Source: JBGTGT01 sp051439375 (GTDB lineage: Bacteria > Cyanobacteriota > Cyanobacteriia > Cyanobacteriales > Microcystaceae). Taken from it: 40,113 bases of DNA. A program made the position numbers and the translations under genes. The stretch is taken from positions 1 through 40,113 of the forward strand of contig JBFRWB010000224.1 of assembly GCA_051439375.1 (NCBI GenBank), in the 5' to 3' direction. Positions 7,513 to 15,704 of this stretch are shown here, in pieces; position 1 is the first letter of the stretch, and the number at the start of each line of letters is the position of its first letter. The notes under the pieces are model-generated. The model was not told where the DNA came from. It saw only the letters and a program-made list of their open reading frames with translations, and did no database searches.

Positions 7513-8231
7513 AAATGACTCAAACGAGTTCACCCCTTGCTGATTTTAAAGTGGGAGTCGATAGTGTAATTTTTTCCGTTGATACTCAACAGCATCGTCT
7601 CTTAGTTCTTTTGTTGAAACGTAAAGATGATCCTTTTGTTAATCAATGGAGTTTACCGGGGACGTTAGTGCGAAAAGGGGAATCATTAGAAGCGGCTGCT
7701 CATCGGATTTTATCAGAAAAAATTCGAGTTGAAAATCTTTATTTGGAGCAGTTATACACCTTTGGTGGCCCCCATCGAGATCCTAGGGAATCACCGCAAA
7801 GCTTTGGGGTACGCTATCTGTCTGTCAGTTATTTTGCCCTAGTTCGTTATGAAGATGCCAACTTAATTAAACAGTTACCCCACGATATTAGTTGGATTGA
7901 CCTAAAGAAAGTACCTAAGCTTGCTTTTGATCACAATGAAATTTTAGAATATGGTTGTCGAAGACTGCGGAATAAATTAGAGTATAGCCCCATTGCTTTT
8001 GAGGTTTTACCTGAACTGTTTACCCTCAATGATATTTATCAGCTTTATTGTACTATTTTAGGGGAAAACTTTTCAGATTATTCTAATTTTCGCTCCCGTT
8101 TATTGAAGTTGAAAATTGTTGTTGATAGTGGAATTAAAGTCAGTCGAGGGGCGGGAAGACCTGCGAGTTTGTACCGTTTTGATGCAGAAGCCTTTGCTCC
8201 GCTTAAAGATAAACCTTTAGTTTTCGTTTGA
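7509..8231 (+). CDS. nrtR: NrtR-type Nudix-related transcriptional regulator of NAD metabolism
   Basis: 240 residues with two domains. An N-terminal Nudix fold covers about residues 12-145 (VDSVIFSV...LLLKRKDDPFVNQWSLPG). A C-terminal winged helix covers about 155-240 and ends with SRGAGRPASLYRF, typical of NrtR. The Nudix box at residues 51-74 is degenerate: the REUxEE core reads RILSEK, so two of three metal-binding glutamates are replaced. That fits a ligand sensor more than a hydrolase. NrtR proteins bind ADP-ribose or related NAD products and leave their operators. Placement between nadD and nadE supports local control of NAD synthesis. The regulator role is strong by context; the ligand is inferred. 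Confidence 0.87.
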   Translation: MKMTQTSSPLADFKVGVDSVIFSVDTQQHRLLVLLLKRKDDPFVNQWSLPGTLVRKGESLEAAAHRILSEKIRVENLYLEQLYTFGGPHRDPRESPQSFGVRYLSVSYFALVRYEDANLIKQLPHDISWIDLKKVPKLAFDHNEILEYGCRRLRNKLEYSPIAFEVLPELFTLNDIYQLYCTILGENFSDYSNFRSRLLKLKIVVDSGIKVSRGAGRPASLYRFDAEAFAPLKDKPLVFV

Positions 8232-8270
8232 GTTTTTGTTTAAGTTTTTATTTAATTCTGAGGTAAGCCA

Positions 8271-9935
8271 ATGAAAATTGCGATCGCACAACTTAACCCG
8301 ATTATTGGAGACATTGATGGTAACAGTCAGCAGATTTTACAAGCTGCTAAGAAAGCTATTTCATTAGGGGCGAATTTAATGCTAACGCCGGAGTTAGCCC
8401 TTTGTGGTTATCCGCCTAGGGATTTATTGTTGAATCTTGATTTTATTGCAAGGATGAAGCAAACACTCATCAAATTATCCCAACAGTTACCGCCCCAATT
8501 ATCGGTTTTAGTGGGAACGGTTACCCTTAATGAGCAAGCTGCATCGAGGGGAGAAAAGCCGCTTTATAATAGTATTGTTTGGTTATCTGGGGGGGAAATT
8601 AAACAGTATTTTCATAAGCGGTTATTGCCTACTTATGATGTGTTTGACGAAGAACGTTATTTTGAAGCAGGGGAAAGCAGTAATTATTTTATGTTAGAAA
8701 ATATTAAAATTGGGGTGACGGTTTGTGAGGATTTATGGAATGATGAGGACTTTTGGGGAAAACGTCAATATGAGGTCAATCCTGTGGAGGAGTTGGTACA
8801 AGAAAAGGTGGATGTTATTATTAATCTATCTGCGTCTCCCTATCAGGTGGAAAAGCAACAGTTACGAGAATCGATGTTAAGTTATAGTGGGAAAAGGCAT
8901 CAAATTCCGATGATTTATACTAATCAGGTTGGGGGGAATGATGACTTAATTTTTGATGGGCATAGTTTTGCGGTGAATTCCCAAGGTGTGGTCGTTTTTA
9001 GGGAACAAGGTTTTCAGGAAAGATTAGGAATTTTAACCTTTGATAAGGCACAAAAAATGTTAACCTCTGATTGTCTTTTTCCTTTACCACAAAGTTGGGA
9101 ATCAGAGATGTTTGATGCACTGGTTTTGGGGGTAAAAGATTATGCTAAAAAATGCGGATTTTCTCAAGCGATTTTGGGGTTGAGTGGGGGAATTGATTCG
9201 TCTTTGGTGGCTGTTATTGCAGCAAAAGCTTTAGGAAAAGAGAACGTTTTCGGGGTATTAATGCCTTCTCCCTATAGTTCGGATCATTCGATTACGGATG
9301 CGGAAGATTTGGTTAAGAATATTGGAATTAATAGCACAAAATTGCCGATTGAACAGCCGATGAAGGCGTTTGATACTGTTTTAGATCCCCTGTTTAAAGA
9401 GACGGAATTCGGGGTAGCTGAGGAGAATTTACAATCTCGGATTCGGGGGAATTTATTAATGGCTATTGCTAATAAATTTGGTTATTTACTCTTATCAACG
9501 GGGAATAAATCAGAAATGGCGGTGGGATATTGTACCCTTTATGGTGATATGAATGGTGGATTAGCGGTGATTGCAGATATTCCGAAGACTTCGGTTTTTT
9601 CTCTGTGTCATTGGTTAAATCGGGAACAGGAAGTTATTCCCCATCATGTATTAGTTAAACCCCCTAGTGCAGAATTAAAACCGAATCAGGTTGATCAAGA
9701 TTCTTTACCGTCCTATGAGATATTAGATGCTATTTTAGACTATCTCATTTGTCAACATCAATCGGTGGAAGATATTGTTGCTTTGGGATATGATCTAGAG
9801 ATAGTTAAGAAGGTGAAAAACCTAGTAACTCGTGCTGAGTTTAAGCGGAAACAAGCTCCCCCCGGACTTAAAGTGACGGATAGAGCATTTGGTACGGGTT
9901 GGCGAATGCCTATTGCTAAACGCAGTTATATTTAA
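8271..9935 (+). CDS. nadE: Glutamine-dependent NAD+ synthetase
   Basis: 554 residues, typical of the two-domain enzyme. The N-terminal nitrilase-type glutaminase holds the Glu41-Lys116-Cys152 triad (TPELALCGYPP, HKRLLPTYDVFDE, VCEDLWND). The C-terminal synthetase has the PP-loop SGGIDSS at residues 305-311, and STGNKSEMAVGYCTLYGD near residue 405. Ammonia freed from glutamine is channelled to adenylated deamido-NAD to give NAD. It is the last gene of the nadD-nrtR-nadE unit, 39 bases after nrtR, with GAGG upstream of the ATG and a HIP1 site in the first codons. An intergenic repeat starts directly after the stop. Confidence 0.95.
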   Translation: MKIAIAQLNPIIGDIDGNSQQILQAAKKAISLGANLMLTPELALCGYPPRDLLLNLDFIARMKQTLIKLSQQLPPQLSVLVGTVTLNEQAASRGEKPLYNSIVWLSGGEIKQYFHKRLLPTYDVFDEERYFEAGESSNYFMLENIKIGVTVCEDLWNDEDFWGKRQYEVNPVEELVQEKVDVIINLSASPYQVEKQQLRESMLSYSGKRHQIPMIYTNQVGGNDDLIFDGHSFAVNSQGVVVFREQGFQERLGILTFDKAQKMLTSDCLFPLPQSWESEMFDALVLGVKDYAKKCGFSQAILGLSGGIDSSLVAVIAAKALGKENVFGVLMPSPYSSDHSITDAEDLVKNIGINSTKLPIEQPMKAFDTVLDPLFKETEFGVAEENLQSRIRGNLLMAIANKFGYLLLSTGNKSEMAVGYCTLYGDMNGGLAVIADIPKTSVFSLCHWLNREQEVIPHHVLVKPPSAELKPNQVDQDSLPSYEILDAILDYLICQHQSVEDIVALGYDLEIVKKVKNLVTRAEFKRKQAPPGLKVTDRAFGTGWRMPIAKRSYI

Positions 9936-9936
9936 T

Positions 9937-10084
9937 GCTGTTCAGCATCGCGCATTGGTATGTGAAGACTGCAAGGGAGTAGGGAGTAGGTTTTTTACAA
10001 CTAACGAAAAAGTGAGGAGTAGGGAGAGAGTTTGAGGATTTGTACTAAAATATCAAAGACCCAGTTTAAATGCGTCTTAGCTTA
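9937..10084. repeat. Long direct repeat, copy 1 (148 bp)
   Basis: Starts just after nadE with GCTGTTCAGCATCGC and ends with GCGTCTTAGCTTA. It is nearly identical to 14842-14963 apart from an insertion of about 26 bases in this copy. The pair brackets the TPR-CHAT pseudogene and cysK. A short relative occurs at 27053-27100. Confidence 0.85.
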
Positions 10085-10137
10085 ACAACTTCATACTCCC
10101 GACTTCTTTAAAAAGATGGACGGGGTTAATTGATCGT

Positions 10138-10172
10138 TCATGATTTATAATTTATAATTCATCGTTCATCAT
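10138..10172. repeat. Heptamer tandem leader repeat (TCATNNT/TTATAAT)x5
   Basis: Five consecutive heptamers (TCATGAT, TTATAAT, TTATAAT, TCATCGT, TCATCAT) followed by TCA end about five bases before the ATG at 10180. The same arrangement precedes anmK at 39499-39526. With runs of TATAAT-like sequence it could supply -10 elements, but that is inference. Confidence 0.65.
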
Positions 10173-10179
10173 TCAAAAG

Positions 10180-10329
10180 ATGAACTTCTTTAAAAAACTC
10201 TGGAATTGGTTAAAGCATCTTTTTAGCGGACAAACCCCACCCCCAGAGACTCCATTAACTTTCGTTGTTGTCAAGCGTGCGACAAGGGGACGCACAAGGC
10301 AAAAGTCAAAAGGCAAAAGTAAGCTATGA
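10180..10329 (+). pseudogene. N-terminal remnant of a second TPR-CHAT-type gene
   Basis: Forty-nine codons starting MNFFKKLWNWLKHLFSGQTP. The start is closely similar in layout to the next gene's N-terminus (MNWLKRLFNRQPSPSEV): a short amphipathic basic helix followed by a proline-rich segment. After about 27 residues the frame runs into low-complexity sequence (AAAAGTCAAAAGGCAAAAGT-type repeats) and stops. I read it as the leftover 5' end of a paralogue or of a duplication of the neighbouring gene. A genuine 49-residue peptide is possible but less likely. Confidence 0.5.
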
Positions 10330-10433
10330 TGGGACTTCAAGCTTTATCTGTCATTTCTCTCTTCAAGACCTGTAATCATCTTTTACCATTCTTTCATAGT
10401 CCTCATTTAATCAAAAAAATCATAGTTCAGACA

Positions 10434-11837
10434 ATGAATTGGCTAAAACGTCTCTTTAACCGACAACCTTCACCCTCAGAGGTGCAACTTTCGAGTTCAA
10501 ACCATGACAACCTGACTTTTAACCCTGAAGACATGGAAAGTCAAGGTAAACCCTCTCAAGATAACCTTGATACCTCATCAGACAAGGGGACGGTTACCCA
10601 TCCGACGGTTAATGCGTCTCCCCCTAACCCTCAACCCTCAAACCCATCCTCTCAAAATGAGAGGTTTGAACAACAATTGACAGAGATACTAGAAGATAGA
10701 GAATACAATACCTATCTATCTTGGACAGATGAAATTAGACAAGCAAAAAGACAACAGCTAGAAACCTTAATTCATCAACCGCAACAAACCAATGAATATA
10801 AATCAGAGTTGTATCGTGAGATAGGAAGACTTTATGCAGGGAGTAAAGACCTTGAGAATGGGTTAAAATATTATGAAGCAGCGATTCAGTTGAATCCATC
10901 TAATGCTAAAGCATGGACTAACCGAGGTTATGCGTTCTTGAATTTAGGAAGAAATGAAGAAGCCATCTTATCCTACGACAAAGCCATTGAATTTAAACCA
11001 GATTATCATCTAGCATGGTTTAGCCGAGGTTATGCGTTAGGAATTATAGGAAGATTAGAAGAAGCCATCTTATCCTACGACAAAGCCATTGAATTTAAAC
11101 CAGATTATCATGAAGTATGGGTTAATCGAGGGAATGAGTTACAAAATTTAGGAAGAAATGAAGAAGCTATTTCCTCTTTTGACAAAGCCATTGAATTTAA
11201 ACCAGATGATCATCTAGCATGGTTTAGCCGAGGTTATGCGTTAGGAATTATAGGAAGATTAGAAGAAGCCATCTTATCCTTCGACAAAGCCATTGAATTT
11301 AAACCAGATTTACATCAAGCATGGTATAACCGAGGGAGTACGTTAGCGAATTTAGGAAGAAAAGAAGAAGCCATCTTATCCTTCGACAAAGCCATTGAAT
11401 TTAAACCAGATTATCATGAAGCATGGAATAACCGAGGGATTGCGTTAGAGAATTTAGGAAGAAAAGAAGAAGCCATCTTATCCTACGACAAAGCCATTGA
11501 ATTTAAACCAGATTATCATGAAGCATGGAATAACCGAGGGATTGCGTTAGAGAATTTAGGAAGAAATGAAGAAGCCATCTTATCCTACGACAAAGCCATT
11601 GAATTTAAACCAGATTATCATGACGCATGGCATAACCGAGGGATTGCGTTAGAGAATTTAGGAAGAAATGAAGAAGCCATCTTATCCTACGACAAAGCCA
11701 TTGAATTTAAACCAGATTATCATGAAGCATGGAATAACCGAGGGAATGCGTTATTTAATTTAGGAAGAATAGAAGAAGCCATCTTATCCTACGACAAAGC
11801 CATTGAATTTAAACCACATAAAGATGAAGCATGGTAA
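10434..11837 (+). pseudogene. TPR-repeat protein, N-terminal part of a frameshifted TPR-CHAT gene
   Basis: From the ATG at 10434 the product begins with a short basic amphipathic helix (MNWLKRLFNRQ). A Pro/Ser/Asn-rich linker (about residues 15-80) and a helical segment (LTEILEDREYNTYLSW) follow. Then come at least nine near-identical 34-residue TPR units of the type AWNNRGIALENLGRNEEAILSYDKAIEFKPDYHE. The frame ends at TAA 11835-11837 inside the tenth unit. Comparison with sister units shows a single missing T (GCATGGTATAACC in copy 5, GCATGGTAAACC here), so the gene is broken by a one-base deletion. The downstream frame continues the TPRs into a CHAT protease domain. An in-frame ATG farther upstream at 10326 is possible. 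Confidence 0.75.
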
Positions 11838-11950
11838 ACCGAGGGATTGCGTTAAATAATTTAGGAAGAAATGAAGAAGCCATCTTATCCTTCGACAAAG
11901 CCATTGAAATTAAACCTGATGTACATCAAGCATGGAATAACCGAGGGATT
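10911..11950 (+). repeat. 102-bp tandem coding repeat (TPR array)
   Basis: Ten consecutive units plus a partial eleventh, each 102 bp and starting near GCATGG...CGAGG. Units at 11419-11725 are almost identical at the nucleotide level, which points to recent expansion or gene conversion. The tenth unit carries the one-base deletion that shifts the reading frame. Confidence 0.9.
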
Positions 11951-12065
11951 GCAGCGAGTCAAGCAATCACCCGTGAAAGAGAAAGATTAGACAAACAAAG
12001 TCGCTTTGTTGAGTTATTTTTTATGGAGTTAACCAACGCAACCAGACAGTTAGTTGAGTATTTTG

Positions 12066-12096
12066 ATCCCCCCCAACCCCCCTTAAAAAGGGGGGA
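12066..12096. repeat. Palindromic repeat embedded in coding sequence (CCCCCC TTAAAAA GGGGGG type)
   Basis: A G/C-run palindrome of the kind scattered between cyanobacterial genes lies in frame here and encodes PPQPPLKRGE. Related copies lie near 12140-12167 (PSQPPLKRGE) and 12405-12432 (KAPLKKGGLGG). All three fall in the linker between the TPR and CHAT regions. Confidence 0.8.
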
Positions 12097-12781
12097 GTCT
12101 TCCATTGTTTCTCCTGTTTCTCAATTTGATCCTAATCCCTCCCAACCTCCCTTAAAAAGGGGAGAGTATGCAACAGGTTTACCCTCTTATCAAGGGGTGA
12201 GTAAGGGGAGATCACAACACAGTTTCCCCCCTTCCCAAGAAGAGATTAAGAGACGATTAAAATTAATTCAATTCTTACAAAATCCCTCATCATACCCTCG
12301 CATTGATTCCCCCTATACCGTTTCCCAGTCTCCTGTTTATAACCTCATCCATCAACCTAATCATCCCTTAAATAAACGAGGAGAAGAATCAACCACAGAA
12401 AAAGCCCCCCTTAAAAAGGGGGGTTTGGGGGGATCAAATCCTATTCTTAATGAAGAAGAGGGGGGATCAAACCTCCAAGACTGGATTGAACAATGGGATA
12501 CCGACTATCAAGAATATCGCAGCAAAAAGACACAAAGCGGTGATAATAAAAAAGACCATTCATGGCGAACCAATATAAGCGATCGCTTACAAACCTTAAA
12601 ACAACTCCTTGATATTCCCACCCTAGAAACCGACTTAACAGATGTCAAAGAATTAATCTTTGTCCCCCATCGAGACTTACACCGTTTCCCCTTACATTCC
12701 CTATTCACCGCTAAAGATTGGACAATTTCTTATACACCCAGTTTGCAAATTGCCATTAATCTTAAAGATAACTCAGTAAAG

Positions 12782-12803
12782 GGCGCAAACCTTGCGCCCC
12801 TAA
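12782..12803. repeat. GGGCGCAA...TTGCGCCC palindrome in the CHAT coding region
   Basis: GGGCGCAAACCTTGCGCCC forms a near-perfect 8-bp-armed hairpin. It encodes the peptide KGANLAPLK between two CHAT-domain segments. Essentially the same element (GGGCGCAAGCCTTGCGCCC) is intergenic at 22249-22267, which argues that it inserted into the gene. Confidence 0.75.
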
Positions 12804-13247
12804 AGGATGGTGTGCATGATGTACAATTAGAATGGCGATTATTAAGTATCGAAAACCCCGTTAACGACTTACCCTTCGCCGAAATAGAATCAACCATTGT
12901 TAACACCTATTTCCCCAACATTACCCCATCTATTACCACGATTGAGGACTTTAAAAATGCTATTCCTAACCCTACTCATGTTCATTATACCGGCCACGGT
13001 TATTATAATTTTACTCATCCCGAAAGATCAGCTTTAAGCTTCGCCAATCATACCCCACTCACCGCTTATGAAATCAGCCATCTTAACTTTACATCCTACC
13101 AATTAATAACCCTTGCCGCTTGCGAAACCGCCTTAAGCGGAAACCAACTTATTGAAAGCGAATATGTCGGGTTAGTCAGCGCATTTCTCAAAAGCGGTGT
13201 AAACTGCGTTATTAGTACCTTATGGACAGTGTCTTCCATTAATCATA

Positions 13248-13715
13248 GAAGTTATCGTCTATGGAATCTTTTTTCAAGGACTATCAAATGCGACAGAAAG
13301 CGCAGGAATCACCCCTATTAATATTATTATTCCTCTCAATGTTTTTAATGATTTTTTCTCAGACCATTTAAACAAAACTCAAAGAGTTAAGACAGGCGTT
13401 TTCTGGGACAATCTCGAAAAAGCATTAAATAACCTTAATCCATCAAATCGCCAAGAGGGAATGAACTTTTTAAAAAGACAATACTTTACCCAACCGTATC
13501 TTAACTCCCAAGAATACGAATACTTCCAGCGAAAATTAGAAGAAATTGCACAAGAATCAGATCCCGAAACCCAATGCAATAAATTAGTAATAACCGGCTT
13601 TAAAGGAATTATTCCTCGTCAAGATTTACCTAGCATTTTAAATCAGTTCTATCTTAACTTTGAAAATTTAGTACAAGACACACTAGATAACTTACAACAC
13701 AGTGCGAGGGGCTGA
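13248..13715 (+). pseudogene. Unrecognised C-terminal gene fragment
   Basis: After a TAG at 13245 this frame is open for 155 codons. It reads VIVYGIFFQGLSNATESAGI..., then FFSDHLNKTQRVKTGVFWDN and a helical C-terminus (YLNSQEYEYFQRKLEEIAQE). An internal ATG at 13461 could start an 84-residue protein, but the similarity of style and the open frame upstream suggest a longer protein that has lost its 5' end. It is not the continuation of the CHAT domain. I do not recognise the family. The junction at about 13240-13250 is probably where an older gene was fused to the truncated CHAT gene by deletion. Confidence 0.45.
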
Positions 13716-13842
13716 TCACCGATCACTGGGAACTGATTACTGAAATCACATACTACCAGAAGACTTATCATAACAACCGTAAAGAGAAACCAAAAAAAAC
13801 GAGCCTTCCTTGTAAACTGTGCTAAGACGGAGAGAATAAACC

Positions 13843-14829
13843 TTGCCTACAATGGATAATCAAACCATGAAAATTGCTCAAGATATTACTGAACTCATCG
13901 GTCACACTCCCCTCGTTCAACTCAATCGCATTCCCCAATCAGAAAGTTGTGTGGGACAAATCGTGGTTAAACTGGAAGGAATGAACCCTGCTGCCTCCGT
14001 TAAAGACCGTATTGGCGTAAATATGATTAATACGGCTGAAAAAGAAGGATTGATAGCCCCCGATAAAACCGTTTTAGTTGAACCGACCTCTGGAAATACA
14101 GGAATTGCCCTTGCCATGGCCGCCGCCGCAAAAGGCTATCAATTAGTCCTAACCATGCCAGAAACGATGAGTATGGAAAGACGGGCAATGTTACGGGCGT
14201 TTGGGGCGCAATTAGAACTCACCCCCGGCCCCAATGGCATGAAAGGGGCGATTCAACGGGCAGAAGAAATTACCCAACAAGTCCCCAATGCTTATATGTT
14301 GCAGCAGTTTCGCAACCCTGCCAACCCAGAAATTCACCGTCAAACCACGGCCGCCGAAATATTAGAAGATACAGACGGAAAAATAGACATCTTAATCTCT
14401 GGTGTGGGAACCGGAGGAACAATTACAGGAACTGGAGAAACCTTAAAAGCCCACAACCCTAACATTAAAGTTATTGCCGTTGAACCTGAAAATAGTCCCG
14501 TTTTATCGGGTGGAAAACCCGGTCCCCACAAAATTCAGGGAATTGGGGCAGGATTCGTCCCTGATGTTTTAAATACTGATTTAATCGATGAAGTCGTTAC
14601 CGTTAGCGATGACGAATCCATGTTCTATGGTCGTCGTTTAGCCCGCGAAGAAGGCTTATTATCCGGCATTTCCTCCGGGGCTGCCCTCGCTGCCGCCATT
14701 AAAGTAGCGAAGCGTCCTGAAAACGAAGGCAAATTAATTGTGATGATTCAGCCCAGTTTTGGCGAACGCTACCTCAGTTCCCCCTTATTCAAAGAATTAG
14801 ACCCTCCTCAAATTGCTTTAGTTAAGTAA
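13843..14829 (+). CDS. cysK: Cysteine synthase A (O-acetylserine sulfhydrylase)
   Basis: About 328 residues. The PLP lysine lies in NPAASVKDRIGVNMI. The substrate loop is PTSGNTGIALA, the PLP phosphate-binding glycine loop is GVGTGGTITGTGE, and PSFGERYLSS near the C-terminus is also typical of CysK. The enzyme makes L-cysteine from O-acetylserine and sulfide. Start choice is uncertain: GGAGAG sits 8 bases before the TTG at 13843, while in-frame ATGs at 13852 and 13867 (MKIAQDITELIGHTPL) also fit the family. It stands alone between the CHAT pseudogene region and the second copy of the long direct repeat. Confidence 0.95.
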   Translation: MPTMDNQTMKIAQDITELIGHTPLVQLNRIPQSESCVGQIVVKLEGMNPAASVKDRIGVNMINTAEKEGLIAPDKTVLVEPTSGNTGIALAMAAAAKGYQLVLTMPETMSMERRAMLRAFGAQLELTPGPNGMKGAIQRAEEITQQVPNAYMLQQFRNPANPEIHRQTTAAEILEDTDGKIDILISGVGTGGTITGTGETLKAHNPNIKVIAVEPENSPVLSGGKPGPHKIQGIGAGFVPDVLNTDLIDEVVTVSDDESMFYGRRLAREEGLLSGISSGAALAAAIKVAKRPENEGKLIVMIQPSFGERYLSSPLFKELDPPQIALVK

Positions 14830-14841
14830 TTGAGGTTCTAA

Positions 14842-14963
14842 GCTGTTCAGCATCGCACATTGGTATGTGAAGACGGCAAGGGAGTAGGGAGAGGGGAGTA
14901 GGGAGAGAGTTTGAGGATTTGTACTAAAATATCAAAGACCCAGTTTAAATGCGTCTTAGCTTA
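14842..14963. repeat. Long direct repeat, copy 2 (122 bp)
   Basis: Same element as 9937-10084, in the same orientation about 4.9 kb downstream. Here the boundaries read TAAGCTGTTCAGCATC...CTTAGCTTA, so the ends form a short inverted repeat (TAAGCT/AGCTTA). It lies directly behind cysK, as copy 1 lies directly behind nadE. Confidence 0.85.
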
Positions 14964-15070
14964 TAGCAGTGAATAGTTAGCAGTTAACAGTCGGAAACCT
15001 TATGGTTAAAACAAGGACTCTTACTGGGTTCTTATTGTCCTAACTAACCCTTTCTCTGCTATAGAGGTTT

Positions 15071-15407
15071 AAACCCGAAACCCGAAACCCGAAACCCGAA
15101 ACCCGAAACCCGAAACCTGAAACCCAAAACCCGAAACCCGAAACCCGACACCCGACACCCGACACCCGAAACCCGACACCCGACACCCGAAACCCGACAC
15201 CCGAAACCCAAAACCCGAAACCCGAAACCCGAAACCCGAAACCTGAAACCCAAAACCCAAAACCCGACACCCGAAACCCAAAACCCAAAACCCAAAACCC
15301 AAAACCCGACACCCGAAACCCAAAACCCAAAACCCAAAACCCGACACCCGAAACCCGACACCCGAAACCTGAAACCTGAAACCTGAAACCCGAAACCCGA
15401 CACCCAA
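15071..15407. repeat. Heptanucleotide tandem array, about 48 copies of CCCGAAA
   Basis: Roughly 337 bp made only of 7-base units: mainly CCCGAAA with CCCGACA, CCCAAAA and CCTGAAA variants, in phase throughout. The array is strongly strand-biased (C/A on the plus strand). It fills the gap between the repeat behind cysK and the hli promoter region. No gene is present: reading frames on the opposite strand stay open only because a 7-mer without stops repeats in all three frames. It matches the STRR class known in cyanobacteria, with no demonstrated function. Confidence 0.95.
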
Positions 15408-15429
15408 TTGTAAAGAAATATTGCTTTTT

Positions 15430-15467
15430 TTGAAAATCTTTGTTACATTTATTGTAAAGTCATTGAC
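15430..15467 (+). promoter_or_regulatory. Candidate light-response control region of the hli gene
   Basis: GTTACATT at 15442-15449 and TTGTAAAG at 15452-15459 are two HLR1-like half sites facing each other across two bases. HLR1, bound by RpaB in cyanobacteria, is normally a direct repeat of KTTACAWW, so the match is partial. TTGAAA at 15430 could be a -35 element. Tentative. Confidence 0.3.
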
Positions 15468-15503
15468 TTAAACGCACTCATTGTAATAAAGGAGTTCAAT
15501 CCC

Positions 15504-15647
15504 ATGGAAACCAACGAAAACAAATTTGGCTTTACTTCCTTTGCAGAAAACTGGAACGGTCGTCTTGCAATGTTAGGATTCATAATCGGTATTGCAACCG
15601 AATATTTAACTGGACAAGGTATTCTATCCCAATTAGGCTTAATGTAA
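15504..15647 (+). CDS. hli: High-light-inducible protein (HLIP/SCP, one-helix chlorophyll-binding)
   Basis: A 47-residue protein starting METNENKFGFTSFAENWNGR. The chlorophyll-binding signature ENWNGRLAMLGF is followed by a single membrane helix (FIIGIATEYLTG), which is the whole content of the one-helix Hlip family. GGAG lies 9 bases before the ATG at 15504. Hlips bind chlorophyll and carotenoid as dimers in the thylakoid membrane, protect photosystem II assembly and dissipate excess energy. They are usually induced by high light through NblS-RpaB; an nblS gene is in this window at 35.2-37.3 kb. A hairpin terminator follows at 15705. Confidence 0.92.
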   Translation: METNENKFGFTSFAENWNGRLAMLGFIIGIATEYLTGQGILSQLGLM

Positions 15648-15704
15648 GCTTGTCCCGCTTTTATTCTCTCCATTAATTGCCAGTAAGTAGCCATAACTGC
15701 TAAG

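Larger units (their letters stand above)
11831..13321 (+). pseudogene. CHAT (caspase-like) protease domain, C-terminal part of the frameshifted gene
   Basis: The frame opens with ATG overlapping the upstream stop (ATGGTAA) and continues the last TPR unit. It passes through a linker with three PPLKRGE/PLKKGG insertions made by palindromic DNA repeats, then enters a CHAT domain from about residue 230. Domain landmarks are ELIFVPHRDLHRFPLHSL, catalytic His389 in VHYTGHGYYN and catalytic Cys431 in LAACETALSG. Up to VISTLWTVSSI the sequence is family-like; after that the usual 60-80 residue C-terminal part is missing and unrelated residues run to the stop at 13321. CHAT-TPR proteins are proteases in stress, cell-death or defence contexts. 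This copy looks inactivated, although both catalytic residues persist. Confidence 0.72.

Noticed and set aside
10911..11950. 102-bp repeats as a CRISPR or minisatellite
   Set aside because: The units translate into canonical TPRs with conserved W, N, G, A and P positions.
15040..15407. Three overlapping minus-strand frames of 96-114 codons (FRVSGFGF... repeats)
   Set aside because: They exist only because a stop-free 7-base unit repeats in all frames; there is no ribosome binding site, and the composition is that of the array.
15071..15407. Heptamer array as a CRISPR
   Set aside because: There are no 25-40 base repeats or unique spacers; it is a simple tandem repeat.
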